A stretch of DNA of 32,771 bases from contig JAJXZJ010000001.1 of assembly GCA_021780105.1 (NCBI GenBank), forward strand, positions 1 through 32,771, written 5' to 3'. This document shows, one piece after another, positions 1 through 8,837 of this stretch. A program made the translations under genes and the position numbers. This DNA comes from a bacterium (GTDB taxonomy: Bacteria; Verrucomicrobiota; Verrucomicrobiia; Limisphaerales; J093). The notes under the pieces were generated by a model. That model searched no databases, was not told the DNA's origin, and saw only the letters and a program-made list of their open reading frames with translations. The first letter of the stretch is position 1. Each line of letters begins with the position of its first letter.

Positions 1-2
1 AG

Positions 3-176
3 CCGGTGCCGGAGGCTTTCATGGCCCAAATCCGCGGCCAGAATTTCGCGAAGGATGTCGGGCAAAGTCCGCAGGTTGCCGGGGCGATCCGCAAGCTGGA
101 AAGCATCGTGGTTCGCGACGGCACCATCGCCATCACGCCACGCCCGCCCCCGGCAACGCCAGGTTCGACGAACTAA
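3..176 (+). CDS. C-terminal end of an unknown protein (partial)
   Basis: An open frame enters from the left edge and runs 57 codons to a TAA at 174-176. The visible tail contains MAQIRGQNFAKDVG and ends in a proline/threonine-rich stretch (RPPPATPGSTN). A helical segment with charged and small residues is followed by a short hydrophobic strand, as in the tail of a small exported or lipoprotein-like protein, but I recognise no family. The start lies outside the window. It converges on the minus-strand gene that ends at 297, with about 120 bases between them that hold no gene and only a weak five-pair hairpin near 210-222. Confidence 0.5.
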   Translation, partial: PVPEAFMAQIRGQNFAKDVGQSPQVAGAIRKLESIVVRDGTIAITPRPPPATPGSTN

Positions 177-296
177 ACCTGAAAACCGAAGTCTGCAGGG
201 GAGCGCCCGCGCATTGCGCGATCCGGTGTCCACGAGGTTTCACTGGAGCCTTTGCAGCAGTCCGCTGGCCTTGCGTCCACTGGCGGGAGGTTCCGT

Positions 297-1265
297 TTAC
301 ACAAACAAATAGACGTAAATCGCGAAGAAGATCGCCAGCAGGCCGGCGGCGGCGGCGAGCGACCAGAGCAGGCTGCGTCGCTGCGTGGCGAGCGCGAACG
401 TGGAAACAATCACCGCAGCCTGGGCGGCCAACATGCCGAAGAAGAACCGCTGACTGCGCCGGTGATGTCGTTCGGCAGTCAGGTTGCTCTTGCGCACCTG
501 CAGTTCGAGGAGATTCGCGATGCGTTGGTTCAGGCGGGCCTCCGTTTCGTAGCGATGGGAAAGGCATCGCAGACGCACGGCCGTGATGTCGCGGCTGAGC
601 GAATCGCCGGCAGCGGCATTCAACGGCAACCGGCCGGCAAGCTGTTCCAGGAGGTCGAGCATGGCGTTGAACGGTTTCACGGCGGAGTCGTAAGCCTGCG
701 AGCGGTCGCGAGCCGAACGCAGCGCGGCATCCAGCTCCGGGTTGCTGACGGGCGCCAGGAGTGGCGTGATTTCGGATTCCGGTCGCGCGTCGGCCACTGC
801 ATCCAGCGCGGCGGTGAGCACGGGATTCAACCCCGCTTCCGCCGGCGGCGCCGGCATTTCCCCTTGCGCCAGCGCCCTCAGCGTCGGCAGGCCGTCGGCC
901 AAATCCAGCCGGGCCAGGAGATTTGTGCGAATGGAGGCGGCGGCGGGCAGCGCTTTGGCCGCCTGGCGGAGTTTGGCGGCATCAAGCGGACGTATTTCGG
1001 TCGTGCTCTGCAAAAGTTCCAGCGTGTTTTGCTGGAGGGCGCTGCGGAGCCGTTTGGCCTGGAAGAAACTCCACTGGTCGCCGGCCTTGGACTGCTGCTG
1101 GGCGGCGAGGGCGCGGTCGTATTGGGCGCGGGTCATTTCGCTCGAAGCCAGCCCGGCCAGGAGCGTGGCCACCACCGTCATCACGACCGGCGTGGAACTG
1201 AGAATTTTGCCCCATTGGTTTGGCGGCACGTCCTTTTTGAGGTCGTCCGGGATCGTGAGTTTCAT
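297..1265 (-). CDS. DUF4337-like membrane protein
   Basis: This 322-aa protein of unknown biochemical role most resembles the DUF4337 family. It has an N-terminal hydrophobic segment (about 22-42). Right after it comes a region with DQWSFFQAKRLR, the DQWxxxQAK-type signature I associate with that family. A long helical, coiled-coil-prone middle follows, and two C-terminal membrane segments (about 275-293 and 298-320) complete it. The start at 1265 is preceded by CAGGATTCC, giving an AGGA Shine-Dalgarno at useful spacing. It lies 61 bases after the PIN-domain gene on the same strand, so it may be the end of that transcript or have its own promoter. The family assignment is by eye. The two-helix C-terminal anchor is clear. 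Confidence 0.65.
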   Translation of the reverse strand: MKLTIPDDLKKDVPPNQWGKILSSTPVVMTVVATLLAGLASSEMTRAQYDRALAAQQQSKAGDQWSFFQAKRLRSALQQNTLELLQSTTEIRPLDAAKLRQAAKALPAAASIRTNLLARLDLADGLPTLRALAQGEMPAPPAEAGLNPVLTAALDAVADARPESEITPLLAPVSNPELDAALRSARDRSQAYDSAVKPFNAMLDLLEQLAGRLPLNAAAGDSLSRDITAVRLRCLSHRYETEARLNQRIANLLELQVRKSNLTAERHHRRSQRFFFGMLAAQAAVIVSTFALATQRRSLLWSLAAAAGLLAIFFAIYVYLFV

Positions 1266-1326
1266 GGAATCCTGCCTCTCCAGCAGAACAACCGAAGCGT
1301 GGTCAGGCTGTCCGCAAATTGCCGCG

Positions 1327-1833
1327 TCATGTTAGTTGCCATTTGTCGCGAAGAACATAGGTGAAGTAGATGACCGGGCGCTTTTGGCTTATCAACTCCA
1401 GATAGAGCGGCAAATCATCGGTAAGCAGCAGCACGTTCCGGCCGGCCAGTTCAGCAAGCGCGACATCAGTCAGCCCCAGACGAGGAAATGAGCTTTGAAC
1501 CACGAGGCTTGCCGATGGTGCTGTACGTTCGTCGCAACTTTGAATGATCCTGGCAATTTGCTCACGAAAACTCTCGCAAACCGTTGTGTCCAGTTGGCCA
1601 GCCAGGTTGCTTAATTCCGTCAAAACATGCGGGGTAATGAACAGCCGCGAAATGGGCTTGGTCAGTGCCAGCAGAAGGTCGAAGCTTTCGGAATACTTTC
1701 GCGTTCGCTTAAATCTTGAAAGCAGACCGCGGTCAAAAGAGCCAACCCACCAAGGCAACAACAGATTGGTATCGAGCGCAACGCCTGATCGGCGGTGGCG
1801 GTGAACCCGTTGGTGCGCATCCTTGAAGGTCAC
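1327..1833 (-). CDS. PIN-domain protein (VapC-like putative RNase)
   Basis: This 168-aa protein looks like a PIN-fold metal-dependent ribonuclease. The four acidic positions of the fold are present: D21 in ALDTNLLLP, E73 in LTELSNL, D123 in LGLTDVALAEL, and D139/D140 in LLLTDDLPLY. It is longer than a minimal VapC (about 130 aa) because of a basic insertion after strand 1 (residues 38-50, with RFKRTRK). The start is GTG, overlapping the TGA of the upstream gene as GTGA, so translation is probably coupled. VapC-type toxins normally pair with a small upstream antitoxin. The partner here has no recognisable DNA-binding domain, so toxin-antitoxin function is only a possibility. A housekeeping RNase or RNA-binding role is equally open. 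Confidence 0.7.
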   Translation of the reverse strand: MTFKDAHQRVHRHRRSGVALDTNLLLPWWVGSFDRGLLSRFKRTRKYSESFDLLLALTKPISRLFITPHVLTELSNLAGQLDTTVCESFREQIARIIQSCDERTAPSASLVVQSSFPRLGLTDVALAELAGRNVLLLTDDLPLYLELISQKRPVIYFTYVLRDKWQLT

Positions 1834-2132
1834 AAGCCTGGCCGGATCTTGATGGAGACAGGGCGGCCGGTTTCAGCATCCACTTTGACGATTTTATATT
1901 TCCGCAGAGGAACCTGATGGGGAAGGACAAACTTGTGAGAGACCACATTGATGGCTGTCGGATTATCGTATCCTACCGTAATCAGCCAGAAACGGCCATC
2001 TTCAGACATTTCAATCTCTTCCAATTGTGCATCGGAAGGTTTTAAGAGGCCAAATGAATCGGTGAAGAATCTGAGGGCGGTTTTGACCGCCTGCCGCAAG
2101 TCAATCTGAGGTTTGGTTTCCGTGGTGCCCAT
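1830..2132 (-). CDS. Small hypothetical protein, partner of the PIN protein
   Basis: This is a 100-aa soluble protein that I do not recognise. An N-terminal helix (RQAVKTALRFF) is followed by an acidic linker (QLEEIEMSEDG). Beta-strand-like segments come next (FWLITVGYD, YKIVKVDAETG) and the end is basic (IKIRPGL). The helix followed by strands resembles a PepSY- or NTF2-like small fold, but this is only a shape impression. The start codon ATG at 2132 lies 24 bases after the ispG stop, and the stop overlaps the start of the PIN gene. The position fits an antitoxin or a regulatory partner of the PIN protein, although no ribbon-helix-helix, AbrB or HTH motif is visible. Confidence 0.65.
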   Translation of the reverse strand: MGTTETKPQIDLRQAVKTALRFFTDSFGLLKPSDAQLEEIEMSEDGRFWLITVGYDNPTAINVVSHKFVLPHQVPLRKYKIVKVDAETGRPVSIKIRPGL

Positions 2133-2156
2133 AGTTCAGTGAACATGGTAGCCAAT

Positions 2157-3941
2157 TCATGCCGGGCTGACAACCTCCGGCTCCACCCACTTGCCGTGCT
2201 CCTTGATGAGGTCCACGAGGCGGTCCACGGCCTCGGCTTCGGGGATGTTGAACTTGATGGCCTGCTTGCCGACGTAGAGGTTGATCTTGCCGGGTGCGCC
2301 GCCCACGTAGCCAAAGTCCGCGTCCGCCATCTCGCCGGGGCCGTTTACGATGCAACCCATGATGGCAATCTTCACTCCCTTCAGATGCTCCGTCCGTGCC
2401 TTGATGCGCGCCGTCACGGTCTGGAGATTGAACAACGTCCGCCCGCAGCTCGGACAGGCGACGTAATCGGTCTTGAAGCTGCGGCAACCGGCGGCTTGGA
2501 GAATGTTGTAGGCGAGGCGCAGGCTCTGGCCGGCGCCCGCTTCGCCGCGGACGAGGATCGCGTCGCCGATGCCGTCCGCCAGCAGCGAGCCGATGAGGAC
2601 CGAGGCGCGGAGCAGGGCAATCTTCGGCTCCTGAGGAATCGGCTCAAAATTGATGCAGTCTTTGAGGAGAATGGGATTGGTGCGGCCGAGGCGTTTCAAT
2701 TTTGCCACCAGCAGCCGGAACGCGACAATTACCGGCAATTTCACGCCGTCCTTGACCGTGACAAACTGCGTCTCGCAGTTAATGTCGACGTCTTCTACAG
2801 GATCAATTTCAGCGACGTTCAGATCCTCGTAAATCGCTTCCGGCTTCACGTCGGCGTTGGGGCGGATCTTGGGCGAAACCTTGTGCCATGTCGCGCGCGT
2901 AACGACCACACGGACGGGCTGCTCGCCGCCGCATTTAACACCCTCAGCCAACTCAATTTCAGGTGTTTCGCGGCGTTTGAAGTTGAAGGGATCAAACGAA
3001 ACCGCATCCGAAGCCCAGCCATGCGGCGGACAGTCGCTTGTGAGTTTCGGCACCAACTCCAGCAAATCGTGGCACACGGGGATCTCGCGCGGCGAATCCT
3101 CCGTGAGTGAGACGCGGATGGTGTCGCCGAGTCCGTCGCAGAGCAGGGAGCCGATGCCGATGGCGGATTTGATGCGGCCGTCCTCGCCTTCGCCGGCCTC
3201 GGTGACGCCAAGGTGAATCGGATAATTCCAGTCCGGTCCAAGCGCATCGAGCCGTGCCACGAGCAGGCGGTAGCACTCGATCATCACCTTCGGGTTGGAC
3301 GACTTCATCGAGAACTTGAAGTTGTGGAAGTCGTGCCGGCGGCAGATGCGGGCGAATTCCAGCGCGCTCTCGACCATGCCCAGCGGCGTGTCGCCGTAGC
3401 GGTTCATGATGCGATCGGAGAGCGAGCCGTGGTTGGTGCCGATGCGCAGCGCGCGCTTGAGGTTCTGACAGAGTTTCACCAGCGGCGTGAACTTTTCCTC
3501 AATGCGGTTCAATTCGGCGGCGTATTGCCCGTCGCTGTATTCCTTGATCGCGAACTTCTTGGAATCGGCGTAATTGCCGGGATTGACGCGCACCATTTCC
3601 ACCCAGCGGGCGGCCTCCATCGCGGCTTCCGGCTTGAAATGGATGTCGGCGACGATCGGCACATGGCAGCCGCTTCGGTGCAGTTCAGCGACAATGTTTT
3701 GCAAGTTGGCCGCGTCCTTCACGGTCGGCGCCGTGATGCGCACGATCTGACAGCCGACGGCCACCAGCGCCAGCGTTTCGCGCACGCAGGCGGCAGTGTC
3801 CATCGTGTCGCAGGTGATCATGGACTGGACGACGACCGGATGGTCGCCGCCGATGATGACGCCGCCGTGGTGGGGATCGCCGACGACGACTTCGCGAGTC
3901 CGCCGCCGCCGGTAGGAGTAGAACGAATGTCCGTAACGCAT
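2157..3941 (-). CDS. ispG: 4-hydroxy-3-methylbut-2-enyl diphosphate synthase, long form
   Basis: IspG (GcpE) converts MEcPP to HMBPP in the MEP isoprenoid pathway, using a [4Fe-4S] cluster. The 594-aa product starts MRYGHSFYSYRRRRTREV and continues into VVVQSMITCDTMDT, the conserved first barrel strand. The C-terminal cluster ligands appear in ACPSCGRTLF (about 494-497) and IMGCIVNGPGEM (about 530). At 594 aa it is the long type with a central insertion, as in plants, Chlamydiae and Bacteroidetes; the short proteobacterial type is about 370 aa. The open frame extends 39 codons further upstream, but that part overlaps rseP and looks non-native, so I chose the ATG at 3941, four bases after the rseP stop. 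Confidence 0.95.
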   Translation of the reverse strand: MRYGHSFYSYRRRRTREVVVGDPHHGGVIIGGDHPVVVQSMITCDTMDTAACVRETLALVAVGCQIVRITAPTVKDAANLQNIVAELHRSGCHVPIVADIHFKPEAAMEAARWVEMVRVNPGNYADSKKFAIKEYSDGQYAAELNRIEEKFTPLVKLCQNLKRALRIGTNHGSLSDRIMNRYGDTPLGMVESALEFARICRRHDFHNFKFSMKSSNPKVMIECYRLLVARLDALGPDWNYPIHLGVTEAGEGEDGRIKSAIGIGSLLCDGLGDTIRVSLTEDSPREIPVCHDLLELVPKLTSDCPPHGWASDAVSFDPFNFKRRETPEIELAEGVKCGGEQPVRVVVTRATWHKVSPKIRPNADVKPEAIYEDLNVAEIDPVEDVDINCETQFVTVKDGVKLPVIVAFRLLVAKLKRLGRTNPILLKDCINFEPIPQEPKIALLRASVLIGSLLADGIGDAILVRGEAGAGQSLRLAYNILQAAGCRSFKTDYVACPSCGRTLFNLQTVTARIKARTEHLKGVKIAIMGCIVNGPGEMADADFGYVGGAPGKINLYVGKQAIKFNIPEAEAVDRLVDLIKEHGKWVEPEVVSPA

Positions 3942-3945
3942 GGTT

Positions 3946-5355
3946 TCAGCGAACCGGCGCTGGCGCGGGATTCTCTGCGGGGGCCGGCTTGGCCACCTCC
4001 TCGACTTGCGAACTGTGCTGGAGCAGGGCCTTGAAGAGCGGCAACCGACGGAAGTCAAAGAAGGTGACGTAGAGCATGAAGGAAATCAGCAGCACCGCGA
4101 AGCCCGTGTAAGCGTATTCCACGAACTTCATGTTGAGCGGCCGGCGGCGGATTTTCTCGATGATGGCCATCAGAATGTGCCCGCCATCGAGGACCGGAAT
4201 CGGCAGCAGGTTGAGGATGGCGAGGTTGATGTTCAGCAGGACGAGGAAATTCAACGCGAGGCGGTAATCTGTTTTCACCTGCACCGCCATGTTGGAAATG
4301 ATGCCCACCGGCCCGGAAAGATCCTTGGCGCCAATGCCGGTTTGCTTGGAGTGGAACAAGGCGCTGAATGTGTTGCCCATCATGTCCAGCGTGCCGGCGA
4401 TGTTCTCCCAAGGCGTCGGGCCGGGTTTCTGGAGCTGGTAAACCACCGTGGTGCTGGGCGTGAGCATGACGCCGAGAAGCCCGTTCTTGGTGGCCGGATC
4501 GAATTTCGGCGTCACGGTGAACTTGAGCCGCTGGCCGTCGCGCTGGACGTGGATGTCGCTGGCTTGGCCGGGGCGTTTGCGGATGAGGCTGACCAGTTGC
4601 TGCTGGGCGACGACCGGCACGTCGGCGAACGAAAGCACCTGATCGCCTGGCTTCAGTCCCGCCTTCTCCGCCGCGCTGCCGGAAACGACCTCAACGATGA
4701 CCGGGTGGTCTTTCGGGTCGAGGTTGAGCAGTTTGATGCCCACCAGGTCATTCATCCTGGCCGTCAGATGGTAGAGGTTGGTGACGCCCTCCCGCTCGAT
4801 GGCGACGCCGATGACGTTCGTGCGGGCAAACGCCGTGTTCTTCTGCACGTCCTGCCAGGAACTGACCGGCTTGCCGTCCACCGCCACAATGCGGTCCCCC
4901 TGCCGGATGCCGAGCTTGGCCTCGGGCGAGGCGGGGTCCACGTAACCGATGATGGACGGGTCCACCGCCACGGGCAGACCGACGAAATAAATCACCACCG
5001 CGACGAGGAAGGCGAAGACGACATTCATCGCCGGCCCGGCAAACGCGACGAGGATTTTCGAGCCGGGCGGGGCAGGAGGCACTTCTTCCGTCTTGGTGCC
5101 GCCCTCCAACGTTTCGGAGGTAAACATCTGCGGCAGGCGGACAAAACCACCCGCCGGAATCCAGCGCACCGAATACTCGATCCCGTTGCGAACCCGGCTG
5201 TAAATCTTGGGTCCCAAGCCAATGGCGAACGCCTCGACCCTCATCTTGCGGGCGACGGCAACGAGGAAATGGCCCAGTTCATGCACAAAGATGGAAGCGC
5301 CAAACATGAGCACAACTGCCAGTCCCACCGCAAAATAGGTCAAATATGTTTCCAT
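3946..5355 (-). CDS. rseP: RseP-like site-2 intramembrane zinc metalloprotease (M50)
   Basis: This 469-aa membrane protease cleaves membrane-spanning substrates such as anti-sigma factors. The zinc-binding HELGH sits at residues 25-29 inside the first membrane helix (FGASIFVHELGHFLVA). The third ligand region is near the C-terminus in LLPIPVLDGGHIL. Between them are a second helix (VFAFLVAVVIYFVGLPV) and two PDZ-like regions, with GIRQGDRIVAVDGKPV and GLKPGDQVLSFADVPV. It ends in a proline/alanine-rich tail. The gene directly precedes ispG, a pairing often seen with dxr and other MEP or envelope genes in bacteria; no dxr lies beside it here. Confidence 0.93.
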   Translation of the reverse strand: METYLTYFAVGLAVVLMFGASIFVHELGHFLVAVARKMRVEAFAIGLGPKIYSRVRNGIEYSVRWIPAGGFVRLPQMFTSETLEGGTKTEEVPPAPPGSKILVAFAGPAMNVVFAFLVAVVIYFVGLPVAVDPSIIGYVDPASPEAKLGIRQGDRIVAVDGKPVSSWQDVQKNTAFARTNVIGVAIEREGVTNLYHLTARMNDLVGIKLLNLDPKDHPVIVEVVSGSAAEKAGLKPGDQVLSFADVPVVAQQQLVSLIRKRPGQASDIHVQRDGQRLKFTVTPKFDPATKNGLLGVMLTPSTTVVYQLQKPGPTPWENIAGTLDMMGNTFSALFHSKQTGIGAKDLSGPVGIISNMAVQVKTDYRLALNFLVLLNINLAILNLLPIPVLDGGHILMAIIEKIRRRPLNMKFVEYAYTGFAVLLISFMLYVTFFDFRRLPLFKALLQHSSQVEEVAKPAPAENPAPAPVR

Positions 5356-5442
5356 GAGCCTGTTGTCGGAGTCACCGACAGACAGGCGACTTTAATGTTC
5401 AATTCCAGCCGGCGCAACCTTGGAAAGAACGTGCCAAACTGC

Positions 5443-6984
5443 TTACGGAGCCGCCGGCCGGCCGGTGTGGCGCTCCTGGCGTGACGAGGAGCGATGCCTC
5501 GCGGCGAGCGCGGCTGACCGAACGGCGGGCGGCAGCCACGGGCGCAGCACCGGGGGCGCTTCCCTGCGACCGCAGCGCTCGTTGTCCCGCTGAAGTGATG
5601 TCGCCGCACGCTTGCCGTCGCAACCGGCAGTCTCCGTAAGATACCGAAATATCAGTCCCACCAACGTGGGCAGGGCAATGGCGTGCTGCCGTCCGGTCTG
5701 CGCGAACAGCCAGTCGCTCAGGCGCCAAAACGCGGCAAATGGTGAACCGCCGCCGGCCCAGAGCAGCGGCGTGGTTTCGACGAAATTGCCGCTGTTGCCG
5801 ATCAAATCCCAGAACCGTGCAAACCGGCGCAGCCGTTGCATCGTGGCAAAATCAATCAGCTTGTTCCGCAGAATCTCGTAGGGCGGCCGCGGCGAATAAA
5901 CCATTTCCCATGCTGCGTCGTGTCGGCGGATCGGCGTCCCGCGCAGCCGCTTGAGGATGCCGACCTGAATTTCCTGCGGCCGCAGCGCGATCAAACGATC
6001 AAAGCCTGCCGCGAAGCTTTCCACGGTTTCGCCCGGCAGGCCGACGATGAGGTCGGCGTGGACATGCACGCCCGTCTGCCCGCGCAGGAAGCGGAGGTTT
6101 TCCTCCAGCCGCGCGTTGTCCTGCCGCCGGCTGATGTTCGCCGCCACGGCCGGGTTGAAGGTCTGGACGCCGACTTCAAATTGCAGCGTGCCGGGTGGAA
6201 AACGGGCGATGACATCGCGCAGGCCGTCCGGCAGCCGGTCGGGGATCATTTCAAAGTGGAGAAACAGATCCGGTCGCGGTCGTGCGTGGAAAAACTCCAG
6301 AATGCGCCGGCTGACGGCGAGGTTCAGGTTGAACGTGCGGTCCACGAATTTGAAATGCCGGACGCCGCGCGCGAGCAGGCCGTCCAGCGCGGCGAGAAAC
6401 GGTTCCAGCGGAAACTGCCGCACCGGGATGTCCAGCGACGAAAGGCAGAATTCGCATTCGAAGGGGCAGCCGCGCGATGCTTCGACATAGACCAGCCGGT
6501 GCGCCATATCGGCCCCGGTGTATTCGTCGTAGGGCAGGGCAAGCTGCGCCGGGTCCGGCAATGGCGCGACAATGATTTTTTGCGCCGGCGGCGAGCCGGC
6601 CAGCAGGCCGCGGCAAACCTCGGCAAACGCGAGATCGGCTTCGCCGGTGATCACGTAGTCCGCCAGCGTCGCCAGTTCCTGCGCCTCCGTCTCGTGGCTG
6701 ATCTCCGGTCCGCCGAGGACCATCGTGAGTTCCGGCTGGATGCGCTTCAACAGCGCCACCAGTTCGGTCGTGGCCGTGGCGTTCCAGATGTAAACGCCAA
6801 GGCCGAGGATGCGCGGGGCGAGGGCGAGAATCCGCTCCGCGATGTCGAGCGGCCGCTGGTTGATGTCGAACTCGGCGATGACCGACCGCACGCGCAGTTC
6901 ACCGAGGTTGGCCCGCAGGTAGCGCAGGCCGAACGCGGCGTGAATGAACTTCGCATTGAGCGTGGCGAGGACGATGTCCGGCAT
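5443..6984 (-). CDS. B12-binding-domain radical SAM protein (DUF4080-like)
   Basis: This 513-aa protein has an N-terminal cobalamin-binding-like Rossmann domain (MPDIVLATLNAKFIHAAFGL start; GLGVYIWNA and MVLGGPEIS strands). A radical SAM barrel follows, with the cluster motif CPFECEFC near residue 173 and later VGVQTFNP and GLPGETVESF, typical of the MiaB/HemN-like subgroup. The C-terminal part matches in character the DUF4080 extension found in proteins that start this way. Substrate unknown. The open frame extends 22 codons upstream, but the ATG at 6984 begins the conserved domain. The last 50 residues are rich in R and A and may vary between relatives. It follows the GT8-like gene on the same strand by 59 bases. 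Confidence 0.85.
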   Translation of the reverse strand: MPDIVLATLNAKFIHAAFGLRYLRANLGELRVRSVIAEFDINQRPLDIAERILALAPRILGLGVYIWNATATTELVALLKRIQPELTMVLGGPEISHETEAQELATLADYVITGEADLAFAEVCRGLLAGSPPAQKIIVAPLPDPAQLALPYDEYTGADMAHRLVYVEASRGCPFECEFCLSSLDIPVRQFPLEPFLAALDGLLARGVRHFKFVDRTFNLNLAVSRRILEFFHARPRPDLFLHFEMIPDRLPDGLRDVIARFPPGTLQFEVGVQTFNPAVAANISRRQDNARLEENLRFLRGQTGVHVHADLIVGLPGETVESFAAGFDRLIALRPQEIQVGILKRLRGTPIRRHDAAWEMVYSPRPPYEILRNKLIDFATMQRLRRFARFWDLIGNSGNFVETTPLLWAGGGSPFAAFWRLSDWLFAQTGRQHAIALPTLVGLIFRYLTETAGCDGKRAATSLQRDNERCGRREAPPVLRPWLPPAVRSAALAARHRSSSRQERHTGRPAAP

Positions 6985-7043
6985 CGCCCAAAAGCTAACG
7001 CGTCCGCGCCGGTTTGGCAGCGAAAACCGCGCCGGCGGCGGCT

Positions 7044-7835
7044 TCAGCACCGGTGCCGGAAGCGGAAGCCGACCCGCCGCAGCCAGCGGGCGAGGGCGTT
7101 GGGCGCGGTCGCATCCGACGGCAGGTCGCTCAATGGATACGTTTCTTCGCCGGCGGGCAGGAATTCCTGGATGCGGTCAATGTCGTCGCTGTGGACGACA
7201 TGGACGCCGGTGAGGTTCGACACGGTGGGCCAGCCGCGGCTGCGCCGCCAGAGGAGCAGATGGAAATTGAACAGCGACGGAAGAATGCGCACCTGGAGAA
7301 TGGACTGGTGCAACAGCTCGTTCAGCGTCAACTGATCGTCCACGTTGGCGCGGAACCGGGTGCGCCCGCGCTCGACAATCCGCCGGCGCAGTTCGCGCGA
7401 GGCGGCAACATCCCAAAACGTGACGCCGGCGTTGAAATACGTCGTCGTGTGGCTGACGCCCAGCCAGCGGCTGCCGAGGTGCTCAACGACGGCGCCAGCG
7501 ATCGCGCCGCACAGCAAATCTTCCGCCGGCGGCAACGGCCGCACGCAGTAAGTGTCGCCGCCGTCCACGACGACCGCGAAGTCGAATTCCTCGATCACCT
7601 CCCACCGGCGGTAATTCACCTCGCGGTATTGCGGGCCGAAGCCGCCGCGAAATTCCACCGGGTGATACGTGATGTGGGGATCGGGACGCGGCGGTGGCGC
7701 GCCGCCGAACACGAAGGCGTGCAACTCGTAGCCGTGGCATTTGGCGAAGCTGCCGAGCGTGCCCGGCAGGCGGTCAACGTGGCTGCCAAAAACGGAGGTG
7801 ACAATGGCGCGGCGTGGCATCGCAGCAGACTTCAT
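7044..7835 (-). CDS. GT8-like glycosyltransferase
   Basis: About 263 aa with a GT-A-type nucleotide-sugar transferase layout. After an N-terminal beta strand (RAIVTSVFGSHVDRL) comes a DxxD-type metal site in VVVDGGDTYC (D91, D94). YFNAGVTFWD (133-142) follows, the 'FNAGV' signature that glycogenin-like GT8 enzymes use at the acceptor site, and DDQLTLN (166-172). It lacks a signal peptide and membrane segments, so it probably works in the cytoplasm. Acceptor and donor cannot be read from the sequence. The start is uncertain: ATGs at 7835 and 7820 are both possible, and upstream in-frame codons overlap the ABC ATPase gene. Confidence 0.7.
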   Translation of the reverse strand: MKSAAMPRRAIVTSVFGSHVDRLPGTLGSFAKCHGYELHAFVFGGAPPPRPDPHITYHPVEFRGGFGPQYREVNYRRWEVIEEFDFAVVVDGGDTYCVRPLPPAEDLLCGAIAGAVVEHLGSRWLGVSHTTTYFNAGVTFWDVAASRELRRRIVERGRTRFRANVDDQLTLNELLHQSILQVRILPSLFNFHLLLWRRSRGWPTVSNLTGVHVVHSDDIDRIQEFLPAGEETYPLSDLPSDATAPNALARWLRRVGFRFRHRC

Positions 7836-7893
7836 CGCGAAGGCAGCAATCGCGCCGCGAACCGGAACGCCATCAGATGTTGGAGCACGGCGA

Positions 7894-8835
7894 TCATTGC
7901 GTTTCGCCTTTGGTGACGCGCAGGAAGACTTCTTCCAACCCCATTTCGTCCTCACGCAGACCCACCAGCCGCGCGCCGCCTTTGACGAGCGTTTCCGCCA
8001 CGATGCTGTGATCAGTGTCGAGGCTGGCGAGCGTCACCTTGAGCTGTCTGTCGGTGGGCACGACTTCCGTGATTTCCGGCCGGCCCTTGAGCAGTTCAAC
8101 GGCCTGCGCGGGGTCGCTGGCCACCTTCACCCAGATCACGCGGCCGGTGGCCATCTGGTCGCGCACGCCCTGCACCGGGCCGGCGTAAATGAGTTTGCCC
8201 TTTTCGATGATCGCGACGCGATTGCACAGTGTCTCCAGCTCGCTGAGGATGTGCGAGGAGATGATGATCGTTTTGCCGAGCCGCTGAAGTTCCTGGAGAA
8301 TGGCCATCACCTCGATGCGGGCGCGCGGGTCGAGGCCGCTGGCCGGCTCGTCCAGCAGGAGCACCTGTGGATCGTGAATGAGCACGCGGGCCAGGCCGAG
8401 GCGTTGTTGCATGCCGCGGCTCAGCGCGCCGATCAGCGCGCCCTTCTTTTCCGTCAGACCGACGAGTTCGAGCACGTCGCTCACCACTTTCTCGCGTTGC
8501 GCCGACGGAATCTTGTAACACGCGCCGAAGAAATCCAGATACTCCGTCACTTCCATGTCCTTGTAAACGCCGAAGAAATCCGGCATGTAGCCGATCACAT
8601 GCCGCACGGCGTCGGCGTCCTTGACCACGTCATGGCCGGCCACCGCCGCAGTGCCGGCGGACGGCGCGAGGAACGTGGCGAGGATGCGCAGGGTGGTGGT
8701 CTTGCCCGCGCCGTTCGAGCCGATGAAGCCGAACAGGTCGCCCCGGTTCACCGTGAGGCTGAGATCGTTCAACGCCACCATGTCGCCGTAAAGGCGGGTG
8801 AGTTTGAAGGTCTGGACGGCGGGGGTTGGTTCCAT
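7894..8835 (-). CDS. ABC transporter ATP-binding protein (NatA/CcmA type)
   Basis: This 313-aa ATPase belongs to an ABC-2-type exporter. Walker A is GSNGAGKTTTLR (about 40-50), the signature is ALSRGMQQRLGLARVL, Walker B is QVLLLDEPASGLD, and the switch histidine is in IISSHILSE. After the nucleotide-binding domain is a C-terminal regulatory extension (about 215-313, ending EEVFLRVTKGETQ), as in Nat/Nos/lipid-type exporters. It starts two bases after the stop of the large exported protein gene, so the two are surely co-transcribed. No permease gene is next to it in this window. The partner at 8838-11054 resembles the auxiliary membrane proteins of gliding/GldG-type ABC-2 systems, but that link is inference. 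Confidence 0.88.
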   Translation of the reverse strand: MEPTPAVQTFKLTRLYGDMVALNDLSLTVNRGDLFGFIGSNGAGKTTTLRILATFLAPSAGTAAVAGHDVVKDADAVRHVIGYMPDFFGVYKDMEVTEYLDFFGACYKIPSAQREKVVSDVLELVGLTEKKGALIGALSRGMQQRLGLARVLIHDPQVLLLDEPASGLDPRARIEVMAILQELQRLGKTIIISSHILSELETLCNRVAIIEKGKLIYAGPVQGVRDQMATGRVIWVKVASDPAQAVELLKGRPEITEVVPTDRQLKVTLASLDTDHSIVAETLVKGGARLVGLREDEMGLEEVFLRVTKGETQ

Positions 8836-8837
8836 AG

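Noticed and set aside
252..1364. Plus-strand open frame of 370 codons opposite the DUF4337-like gene
   Set aside because: It is arginine-, glycine- and histidine-rich with no motifs, and the minus-strand frame has membrane helices, a Shine-Dalgarno and a family signature.
3940..5484. Plus-strand open frame of 514 codons opposite rseP
   Set aside because: Opposite frame of a certain rseP gene; composition is that of GC-rich shadow reading.
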